Source: Cornus controversa (taxonomy: Eukaryota > Streptophyta > Magnoliopsida > Cornales > Cornaceae). Taken from it: 64,000 nt of DNA. The notes under the pieces are model-generated. The model did no database searches. It was given only the letters and a program-made list of their open reading frames with translations, and was not told where the DNA came from. Positions 14,001 to 26,000 of this stretch are shown here, piece by piece (position 1 is the stretch's first letter; every line of letters begins with the position of its first letter). Made by a program: the position numbers and the translations under genes. The stretch is from NCBI GenBank assembly GCA_026545225.1, contig CM048850.1:28077797-28141796 (forward strand). The letters are read 5' to 3'.

Positions 14001-17000
14001 AACAATCAAGGGTCTATCTAAATTTGCAGAACTAAAATATCAATGTTCGATTGATTGAACCCTTCAGACATGTATTTTTAGAAACACTCTCAAAATACAA
14101 TTTTACAAGGATTCAACTTTCCAAAACGTATGGGCTACCAATATTGACCATGAATATAGAGTTATAGTTAGTCTAGGTTATGATTTGAACTCTCGAATCA
14201 TCTAAGAGAGAGCATATCCTTGATAGAGAGTAAAATTCCCAATTACTCTATCTATGGTTTCCTTAGACATTAAATATAAGTGATTGAGTGTTCATCAAGG
14301 AGGAATTCATCAGTTCAATTCAAATCAACCTATCAAATTTCAGAATAGAAGGCTGGACAATTACTAGAGAGGCAGATTCATGAGGAGTGAAGTCTGATGA
14401 CGATCGGACGGATGGCCTGAAGACTTGAGTGAAAAGTTTGGCGTCATTCTATATCAAGAGGTAACTAGGGGTTCTAGAGTGTGGGAACTGTCAACCTAGT
14501 TGTAACTTCTTTCTCATATGGTGGATTGTGCCTATCTGGACTAGGTCGTGTGATTATTCCCATTTGAATTTTCCATGAAAAAATTCGGTGTCTCTACTCT
14601 ACTTTATTTTCTAATTGATGCATGATTTTGGATATGATGAGATGCATTGAAAAGCAACAGATATAAACTGATATTCAAATAACAATTAGCTAAATTAACT
14701 GAATATAGCTGAAATTTAAAATTAATATCCATAAGACATATTCATGCTCCTCTATGTCTAATTCATCATTCACACTTGACACATCAGAACCTTGGGTAAC
14801 AATCTAACAATGTATCAATTGGTATGTTACTCAACATAAAGAGTTGATCTATAAGGAAAATATGGATATTAAGGAAAAATAGAATCGGTTGATTATGCTT
14901 ATTCTGAATATTATTCTTTCTTTGACAATTTGAGGCTTAAACAACATAAAAGTTTGTCTGATACTTCTTCTAATAGTGATTGTGATAGGGAATTATACTT
15001 GCTAAAGCATGATTATTCTCCTTGTTATGAAATTGTCGAATATATCATCTCATAATGAACATAATTTTAAGTATGATGAAGATGATATTTTAGGCTTGCT
15101 TTTGCTGAGTTGCATAATCATCTCATAATAAACTTAAGAAAGAAAAAGTTCTACTAAACAGCAAAGTAAGGCTTGAGAACTGGAAGCTGCACAATTTAGG
15201 AAGATGAACGAAGAATTGAAAACTAGGTTAGAAAAGCTAGAATTGTTTCATAAAACAAAAAAATAATGCAGTTGGGAAACTAGGTTCTAAGGCTAAGACT
15301 GAAATTCTACATTAAATAAACATAGCCACAAGAAATCTAGTGAGTCTAAAAAGTCTCGAGGAATGTCCTAAGAAATCAAAAAATGACAAGAAAGATAAAA
15401 GAATGGCAAAGGGAAAGCCATGAGGGCTACACTTTCTGATTTATCTGAGTTTGAAAGTGAAACTACATCTTGTGAAGGTGATGAGATTTAATGAGTTGCC
15501 TTGGTGGCAATTGTTGATCCCCCAAATGCTATTGATGGTAAAACAAGTGAACTTGACACTGAAATTGAGGATGATGCAGAAATTTTCATGGGTATTGAGC
15601 ATGAAAAAGAAGATGAAGGTCCTAATAGTCTTCAAACTGCTTTCAATGACTTGTTTAAGGAAAAAATTCAAGCTAAAAGCTGGATAGATCGTAAAAGAAA
15701 AGGATTAAGAAACTTGAGAACACCTTAGAAGAGAATGAAAAAGACAAATCTAAGAATTTATCTGTGATTAATGAACTTGAGAATGACAAGAAAGATATTT
15801 TAAGCAAGAATTCTTAGAACAAGAAGTGAGTAAAGCTATGAACTTAAAATCAGTATACCTGAAAAAGATTGACAAGCTACTTACCATAGAGAATAAACAA
15901 GTTAGAATCCCTCAAAATCTTTCTAAGAATAATAGAAGAAAAAATGTTCACACACTCAACAGAGCTTTCAAACTTTACTTTATATTGTTCATGTTGTGAT
16001 AAAATTGGGCATTCAAGGGTTTATTGCTATATCTTTATCAACGTAGGAGATATATGGAAGAAGGATGATATTAAAATAATGTTATGTTTCATAGAATCAA
16101 ATAGACAACAGAGAATGAACAATAGGAAGAGCAAGAACAATAATAAGAGGAAGAATAAAATTTGCAAGTCCCCTAAGAAGACTCAAAATTTTCAAAACGA
16201 AACTTCTTTGGAAGTTAATTCTATTTTGGTTATTAAAGATGACTTGACCAAGTATGTGAAGATTCATTTCGATTCCTTTGGGCATCAAAACCCTAAGAAA
16301 TCTGGTAATAAGCAATTTCCATGTGAAGACATATAGTCCTCAGGAAATTAATAGTTCAAAATCTAAAAACCTAGGTCTATTAGATAATGTATGTAGTTGT
16401 AGTTTCTTTTACATATATGCATATAGCATTAGTTTTATCATGCCATAATGTGTATATGAGAATCTTGATGAATTTTAAATCAAATTGTATCCATAAAGGA
16501 CATGATTTCTAGATTGGATTCTAGACAATTATGAAAAGTCAATAATATCAAAATAAAAGTTGGTTGATTTATTGTCGGTTAGTGGTAGATTCAATGAATC
16601 ACCCACACACTACTCACATATACACACTTCTGAAATGTGGTCTAAGACATGAATAAAGATTAACTCATTGAGAGAGAAGTCTTTGGATATGTGTTGAAAT
16701 AAAAGAAAAGAAAAAAAGAAAGAGGAGAGGAGAATATATGATGGAGAACGAGATATGATTGGCACACGTGATTTTCGACTTAACTTCTTGAGAAGAGGCA
16801 AGGATATATAATCAGGGTTGATTTTAATTCATTATTATTATTTTGGTAATGTTTTAATTTTAGGGATATTTTAATAATTTATTATTTTAGGGTTTATTTG
16901 GTGGTGCTGATTGATTAGGGTTTTATTTTAGTGCCTATATATAGGCCTTGGTAATTTGAGTTGGACAACTTTTGATGATTGTTGATTGATTAAGAGATTA

Positions 17001-20000
17001 TTTATAGATTTCTTACCCTCTATTTCTTCTTCTCTCTCCCATCCTGCATCAAATTGGTACCAGAGTAGCCTTACCCCTGTCCTGCATCAGTTTTTTATCA
17101 GAGCAAAAGATCCAAGTTCAGAGCAAAGGATCCATAGCAACAATCCTCACTATTCGAAAACCACAAACCAGCAGCCACCATCACTGCAGATCACCGTCTG
17201 CAACAAACCAAAACACAAAATCACAATCGCCAAACCCACTACCCAAGCAATCAAACCCCAACCTTCATTATTGTCCACACACCCAAACCCTAACGACCCG
17301 TAAGCCCCATCACGAAATACCTTCAGTCCAACGTAACCAAAACTCCAAGTAATGCACTCAAATCTCACAGCCCCATCATCACTGTACATTGTCGCTGGAA
17401 ATTAAAATTGAGCCCATCGTCACTGTTCCAATCCCCCCACTGAAACATCCCACTACCCAAAGAAACCCCAGACACCTTACCCAATTGCTGTATACAACTG
17501 CTCCAAATCCACTGGTCACAAACCCACAATCCTTTAACCCTCATCATCATCATCAAACTCAGATAACAATCAGCAGTCTCCATCGCAATACCAACCCTCA
17601 TACCACACACACACCTTCAGTTCAGCCCATTGGAAACACAGCCGTTTTCTTTGCTATTCAAAGATCCAACCGTCTTCTTTAGCACCATCGACAGCCTCCA
17701 CCACCCAAACAACAATCAAGACTCAACCCTAGCCACCATTGTAGTCAGTCCCATCATCGGCTCCATCTTCTTCGGCATCATTGTTCTCTTCTGATCAAGC
17801 CGTCAACGCCAAGTGAACACCATTAAACCAGTTGATTGGAGTTCAGCTGAGGAGGCTTCTCTCTTTTGCTCCTCCTTCACGGTTAGGATGCAACCTCTTC
17901 ATTTATCTTGCATGAAACACTTGTAAGAATTAAATTTCATTTTATTTAACCTTCATCTTACAAACTTGAAATTTCACAAAATGTTAAATCATGCAACCAT
18001 GACCATATTTGTTACCTATTGGTTGCCACTACACTACTACAGGTTTTAAGTTCATATCTAGTTCTGCTAATTGAGACTATTTTCTGATTTTACATTATCT
18101 GTTGCTATATTCATTAACTGCCACAAGTGATGCACTTTTTGGTGGAACGGGAGGGACGCTCATGCGAGCTGTCTTGATGCTTCTTCTTCTTTCCCATAAA
18201 GTTTGTTTTTCCTGCTTGGGAGGATGATAACCCAATCCTTGGCGGTGTTTGCAAGTTTTGAGCTTAACGGATTCGGTACTGCCTTGAGAAAAAGCTCCTA
18301 ATCCTTCGCCAGGTTTAAAGCTACAGTCTTTGAAGTACTCTATATGTTGTTGCATGTGGCAACTCCAAAGTCATGCATCTGTTTGTCAACAACATGAATA
18401 TGGGATTTTGAGAATGGTGGAGGTAGTTTATGAGCGTGGAAATCGAGTTTAAGTATCATTATTATTATTATTGGGTATGAATTTTTTTAATTAACTTTTG
18501 CCTCCTAGTATAAGAGAAATAACCTACTTAATGGTTGTGTTCTTGTTGACTATATAAGCATCCAATTCTTAGAACACAAATATAATTATATTCTTAATTG
18601 ACTTTTAAGTGATTGTTTTGCTCAAATGCTTACTTTGTATAGCATCTGTCTTTGTTGTATAATTTCTCTTTTTGGTGCACCAGGTTGACCCAGAGCTCGC
18701 TATGGCTGAAGCTGACAAGGTTGAAGATGATGAAGACTTAAGAAAAAAGCTTTGGTTAATGGTTGCCAAGCATGTTGTTGAACAGGAAAAGGGAACCAAA
18801 CGGGAGAACATCCGAAAGGCTATAGCATTTCTCAAGGAAACTGATGGGCTCTTAAAGATTGAGGATATTTTACCATTCTTCCCAGACTTTGCCCTGATTG
18901 ATGATTTCAAAGTAAGATTTTATTATCTTAGTTTTAAATACAGTTTATTTGGTGACAGTTTTTTGTTGGAAAATTAAATTGAGAATACAAGTTAATGGTG
19001 CTTTTTGGATGGATACTGTATCATTATGACTGTAATGTTGACATGCTATATTCTTGAAGGATTATTACAATATATGAGAATGCAATGTGGATAAACAACC
19101 TATTCTTGAAATCAGCATCACTAAAGGAGCAAAAATGGAAACCACTTTTCAGCATCTTGTAGAATCACAGAATTTGACCACGAATTGTGAATAATGTGTA
19201 TGAAGAATGGACTCCAATACGGGATACGGACACGACGATACGACAATTTTTTAAAAAATAGGATAAGGACATGCTAAGGACACAACAACATATATTTATA
19301 TGTCTTTTTATTAATGTAGTGTGTACAAAAATTAAAATATATGTGCATCTATGTTTAAATTTAAAATAAAATTTTTTTGTCATATTATATATATAGTTTA
19401 CTAGCATTCCCTTATAAAAAAAAATTGTAACATACAAATTGAGAGTTATATTCCTTTTTTTTTTCCTTTAAGAAATTTGAAGTTTCTGGAACCCTTGTTC
19501 TGCTTTCCCTAACAATTGTACTCATGGGAGGAACTATGTGGAGAGACTAGGAGGGGGCATGGCCCCCTAATTTTTTTTGCAAAATCTTATTGTAAATAGT
19601 GAGTTTGAAAATGCTAAAAAAATTTAACATGTGCTCCCTCCCCCGCAAAAATATATAAATAAACAAGTCAACTTTGGTCCTCTTAATTCTTCTTTTTGGA
19701 AGTCCACATTTTGAAAGAAAGCTCAAAATTTCCAAATATAACCCCTATACATGTTATTCTTCTCATTCTATGCAATTAGTGATTTATGAAATACATTTAA
19801 TTTATAATAATCTTCTTAACTCTGCTTTCCAAAAATTCTTCAAAGAAAAATAATTACACTTTATAAATGTTTTAAAGTTTCTTTCATACTACTATTTGGC
19901 ACCATCGTAAGTAAAAATTTTTGGGTCCGCCGCTGATTGCACTATGATATATTATACATAGAAAAGTTACATTTTCATATTCAAGACCTATTAGACATTT

Positions 20001-23000
20001 GTCTTGAAGTATCTGAAATCTATCGTATGCATGGCCGTAGTATCTGAGATTTGGATAAGTGTCCAAATTTTTGAAAAAAAAAAAATCAAATTATATATAT
20101 GTTTAGGAATTGTCAGATACATATCTATGAGTATCCAAAAATATTGGTATCCAATATAGATACATCCTTATTGGTATTCTATATGCTTCATAGAAACTGT
20201 TAGGAAAAGTAGATATATCACCTCCTATTCGTGCTTTTATTCTTTGAGGCTAAATCAAGCTTGGTGGTGAACTTGAGCAAGACGGAGACAGGTCCTTTTT
20301 GGGATGGTTTAGAGATGGACAATCTGGTTCTGACTTGGGTATTTTGGGTAAGTCCCTCCCTTTCTCTTATCTCGGGGTACCTTCAGGCTCATCCTTTAAA
20401 GATGAGCGGCATAGGTGATGGCCAAAATGGCAATATGGTTACGGTTTATGATGTTTGTTGTGATGCTGCATTGACGGCCAATTTAAAGCTCTGTTAGATT
20501 GCTGTGGACAAGAAAGCAATGGTGTCTGATTGTCTTGGATTGTTTGAGAGAGGCTTGGTGTGTAATCTTAGATTTCTGAGGGCTGTCCACGATTGGGATA
20601 TGTAGCCAGTGGATGTGTTGTTTGAGTTTTATGGAGATGGCACTAGCAAGGGAGAGTGAGTTGCAGTGGGCGATTTCAATGTGTGGTAGGTTTGAAGTGA
20701 AATCTTACTAGAAGATGTTAAGAAACTGAAGAACGAAATTTAGGGGAATTCTGTGAGGGAGCTTAACCATCTCTCACTCACTCCAATATCTTACACACAC
20801 ACACACACGAGTACAGAAATAACGAAAAGACTAAAATACTCCTATGGGGTAAACTAATTACAAGTGTGCCCTAATATAACTATTCTAACGAAAACAAATG
20901 GGAATGATAAGAACTAGCTGTTGTGATATACATATACATATTGATTGGTATCTTTAATCGCAAGGCTCTTGCTTATCCATGTTTATCTGCCTCCTGCAAT
21001 GCCAAGAGCAATCACATACAAAAATTATATCTGAATTCTTACGATAGTAAGATCTTATGGCCCTCCCTTCAACTCAGGTGCATTTATGATGATGTAAATC
21101 ACCCAGACAATGAAGTATCTCAAGGAGTTAGAACTTTTATATGCAAGCAAATTGGACTGAATCTCAATATGGGGACTGAGATGTAATTAAATTTTCAATT
21201 TGGGGTAAAGTACATCATTCAAATATTTTCAAGATCCACTGCTACATATCAGATGCTCATCTGATGGACTCAAAAGCATGATGGACCAGGATACTTCTTG
21301 TTTCCTCTGGTAGACAAAGACTTGGCTAAATTTGTGGTATAATTGATCAATGATCACTAATTATGCCATATAGAATCTTTGATCAGAGAATTTTAGCTCC
21401 TCGGAATATGTTGACTCTCAATGACTTTCAATAAGAAGGGCAAAATATTTCCCAGTTGGTGTTACATTGTAAAGGATGAGGAAACAGTAGATCACATCCT
21501 TCTTCACCACAAATTTTCTCTCTTATGCTCTTGCTTTCCGGGATTTGATGGGCTTTGTTACTTGGAGTCTTCAAAAGTAGGTGAAGTATCCCTGTTGGAC
21601 ACACAAGACTCGGGAATGGGTAAGAGATATGTATCCAACTCTTTTTGTTGGCCATGCACCCAAAAAAGCATATTGAATAATTCAATATTTATTATATTAT
21701 TGTTTCAAAATGAGTGAAATGCCTATATTGAACTCTATGTTAAATAAAGATGTTATTTTACTCTAGAAAATAGAAGTATTAAATAATATAAATCTTTAGC
21801 AGAGATAGTATCTCTGTATCCTTCTATTTGGGATTTGACACGTACGAGGCTTAGATACATACCCACCCCCGACACACGTACCAGAGTCCATGAAACATAG
21901 TTGATGGGTATTATCCTGTATCAGCAGTGTGGTTGGACTCCTGCAGTGATGTCTCTGTAGGAAGAGAAGATTTGGCCGTGGTAGATGGTGGCCTTGTGTG
22001 GTGCATTTAGAAGGAGCAGAAGCACTGATGCTTTGAGAGTTCAAATTGTAATTCCATAATTTGGAGTGGGACTTTTTGGGTTTTTGATATGCTTGGTTGT
22101 TGTGGAGGGTGTCCTTCCTTTGATTCTTTTTCTAGTTTGTTGCCATAGTTGGTTGTGTAGTTAATTCTTAGCCAATTTTCTATGTCGCACATGTACGTAG
22201 GTTGCACCCCCTTTTTGGGACCTGTTTAAAGATGTTTAATGAGAAAAAAGTATTTATTTTTTTACAAAAATGGAACATAACTTATAGTTTTGTTTTCATT
22301 GTCCATTGTTATATTTGCATTACTACATTCTTTTTCTATTTTCACTTTCCCAAATTTAGTAGGTAAAAGAATAAAAGAAATATAAGATAAGTTTAAAAAA
22401 AAAAAAAAAGTAAGCAAGACTTGTATTAGGGAACTTTTATGTAAAATTAATGAAACCAAACTTCTCAAACTTTTGTTTGAGTTTCAACTTTTGTAATCTT
22501 TCTTTCTCTTATGTGGCTTCGTGTCTTAGAAATTCTCGCTGTTGTCATTTTTGAACTAATAACGGGAGTGAGATGTTGAATCCATTTGTCTTAGTAAGGT
22601 CAAGTAGATCAATCTGTTGATTTAGTTCTATTATTTTCTTTTGTTTGCATGCACTCGATTCCATGTTTTAGTACCCTGTTTACTTATTATATGATAATTT
22701 GTAAGAATAATTTCTCTCTCCGTTTATATATTCCCAACAATTCCATTGGCAGTGCATAACGGGCTTCCATTGCTTCCTGTGGTTCATAATAGAACTGTCT
22801 TCAGCTGCCATCAGCCTAAATTTCTTCCATATGATTGCAGGAGGCAATTTGCACATCGTTAGAGGATTACAACAAGCAAATTGAACAGCTGAAAGAGGAG
22901 ATGAATGATGCAACACATGGTGCAGACAACATTAGGAATGATATCAATGCACTTGCTCAACGATATGCTGTCATTGATCGTGACGAGGATTGTGGGGTAC

Positions 23001-26000
23001 TGATCTTCCTCGTGTTAATGCGATGGACAGCAAAATTCAAGCAACAAGTCTAATTCCTGCTTCAATTTATATATGCATGTGGTTTTGCACTATTATTATG
23101 TCTGGTCCATGATAAATTGAAGTTAAAATAGATGATCACGCTTGATTTGGCTTGCCTTTGAGATGCTCCATCTAGTTCCTCTAGAACTCTGATTTTTTGC
23201 AATTTATCCATCTGGTTTGAGCCCTCACTGTCACAGTACTCTCATTTTTTTTCTTCTCTCTCTTTCCCTTTTCTCTGTTCTTACTTTTAAGTTCATCCAA
23301 TTCAGGCTGTGGGAGCTTCTATTCTTGTATATTACTCCACTGTGTGGCCTCTTTAAGCTGGCTCAGTTCTGTTTTGAATTTGTTTAAACTAGACTATTGA
23401 TCAGTGGCAAACAGAACACTCATTGTGCTCTTTATCATTTTACAGATTATTTTTTAAAAGATCCTTTTATCACCTGAATTAATTTTAATTTGGTTTGTTA
23501 GCGTTTTGCCTTGTACATGGAGTTACTCTCACTCTGTGAGTGTTCAGGTTTGTCGGCGGAAAATCTTAACTGCGGGTGGGGAGTATCGGATGGCTAGGGT
23601 TTATACATCAATGGGATCAATGGCCCCTTTCTATGTTTTTCCATGTGGACATGCCTTCCATGCACCATGCCTCATTGCCCATGTGACTAGGTGTACCAGC
23701 CGATCTCAAGTAAGTTGTATGATAATTTTTTTTATAGTCATTCTTCTTCTTTAATCTTTTATTTATGCAAGTGAAAATGCTTTGACCAAAATAAATCTAT
23801 CTTTTTTCACTTCTCATTTACCCTTTTGAGAGATTTTATAAAATCTCTTGAATCAATTTTGACATGGGAAACACATTTGTTCTTTATCATCGTAGAATCG
23901 TGCTATTTGCCAAAGCCATCATAACAAAGTTGTAAAAATGCTGATGTGGCATATAAATAGGAGGGGATACAGTTGGGGGGTTTTATTCCATGTTGTGATG
24001 AATGAATATATAAAATGATGTGAATATATGTGTGTGTGCGCGTGTAATCAGATTTTCTGCTGCAAAAAACATAAAATTGCTTGATTATGAACTGCAACAT
24101 GAAGAATTAGATAAAAATTGTTCTGTTTTGTAATTTTCGTACTCACGGTCACTTCATCTGATCCTTGCTAATTTGTACATGAATATATAGCATAAAAACA
24201 TTCTGAGGTGGGAAAAAATAATGCTATATGGGAAGCTTAGTAGCTTATGACTGTTCGGGTTGGAATGATTGTTAATGATTCAAAAAAATTATCCCTTCCA
24301 TTTATCTTTGTAACAAACAAGGACTGAGAAATATTAACATTTGACTTGATGAGATGGCAGAATAGACTACACATTGTAAGCATTAATGTTATGTTATACT
24401 GATTTTATTTATTTCTGCAATCCCTAACAAGGGAAAACTAGCCCTTGAAATGCATTGTGCACCATAAAATAAGAACAGTAACTTATCATACCTGACCAAT
24501 CTTAGAGAGAGCATTTCTTATGCTTGCATTTCTAAAACTCATGGTAGCAACAAAGTCTAATGAATTAATGAACTGGTGATTTGGCTCTCAAATAAGCTAT
24601 CTTGATTCTTTTTTCTTAGTGTATTACGAAAAGAACAAAAAAATTAAGAGAAATAAAAGAAGAGAGAGACAATAAAAGCTTGCTACAGATCCATCTTGGA
24701 AGTCTACCACATAGAACCAATAAGCCCCAAATTCCACTCCTAAAACCAGTTAACTTCCTATGAAACGGAAAATACAGCAATATTCTTAATAAAATACTTC
24801 TGATCTCATATCAATTTAAAGCCTATGCTATTAGGGCACATCAAGTTGTTCATTTACGAAGGAGCATTGCCTAGTGTATATACCGCCTATGCGGGATGCT
24901 GGGAGGGGAAGACTTTGAGATCAATCTAAACATTATTTTGCCAAAGTGGCTTCTTTCGGACAACCCACAATCTCAAGTTGGAGATTGTTTTTTGGTTTTA
25001 ATTTCTAAAAAGTCAGGTATCTCCCATACTGCTGATAAAACTCCATCGTGATGACAGTTTTTAAGTATGCTGTGAGTGCTGAAAATGTAATTACAACTGC
25101 CATGAGAAAGTTTATCAAGAAGGCTTTATCTTGAAACAGACCCAAAAATTCATCCCAAAAGCAAATGATGTGGCATTAGCACCAGTACTTAAGTTCTCAT
25201 CTCAGTCCTGCATTCATCCCCTAATGCTAATGCAGCCATATCCTCAGTCTGTAAGTGAGAGCAGCCAAATGATACAACTATCATCGAAATGCTTATCCTT
25301 AAACTATGGACTGAAATTACAGTAAGAGAGAAGGAAGCTTGACTAGGTAAAGAAGCCAAGAAGAAAACAGCAGTGCGACTTAGCCGAGCATTAGCAAAGC
25401 GGAACAAAGCGTCGGTAGATGGGAAGGAGCCCTATCAAGTAAAGGCCATAGGCTTAATTCCAAACTTAGCTAGACATTCATTCAGGAACTTATCCTTTTG
25501 TCATTAGCATTACTACTTAAATTCCTCTCATTGCTAAAATGAAGAAACTGTTGAAGTTCTAATGTGCAGGTGTTGTCCAGTAAACCATAGACTCTCACTG
25601 TTGGCTCCTTGTGAATTCATTTCCTGTGCAAGTCTATATATGGGCCCATGTACAGTAAAGTAAATCAAGTGCCTTGCTTGATATTATGTCTTCTATTTAG
25701 AATTGATGTGTTGATGTGTTTGGTTAGACTTTGAAATGTTATTCCAGAAACAAAGTTCCTTGGTTTATATATTTTTTCTTTTTTCCTTTTAAAAAAAAAA
25801 CAAATGACTGCTGCAGGCGGAATATATACTGGATCTGCAGAAGCAACTTACTTTACTGGGTGGTGAACCAAAGAAGGAAGTCAATGGTAGCTTAACTGAG
25901 GAGGAGTCAATTACAAGCATGACCCCAGTGGATAAGGTCTGCTTTATATTTTTTCCATATTCTACTTAAGCAGCTAAGCATGGGTGATTCAGATAGCCTG

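Larger units (their letters stand above)
12570..18683 (+). other. 6.1-kb VPS18 intron with nested retroelements
   Basis: Holds an RTE-LINE tail (about 13,830), a decayed Copia element (LTR-like from about 13,920, gag to about 16,340), a second LTR with primer-binding site (to about 17,065) and an antisense Gypsy G-patch fragment (18,095-18,355). 12,570-13,820 shows nothing beyond AT-rich intron sequence. Confidence 0.75.
18912..22840 (+). other. 3.9-kb VPS18 intron with LINE fragments and MITE-like repeats
   Basis: Holds a GGATACGGACACGACG-type dispersed repeat near 19,215, a 'GGCGGA' type element at 19,547-19,935, two L1 fragments (20,225-20,690 and 21,390-21,650), and a (CA) microsatellite at about 20,790-20,808. 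21,700-22,840 shows no recognisable feature. Confidence 0.7.

Noticed and set aside
16986..17682. Two plus-strand ORFs rich in Pro, Thr, Asn and His
   Set aside because: They begin inside an LTR and run through the leader after the primer-binding site; low-complexity composition and no domain.
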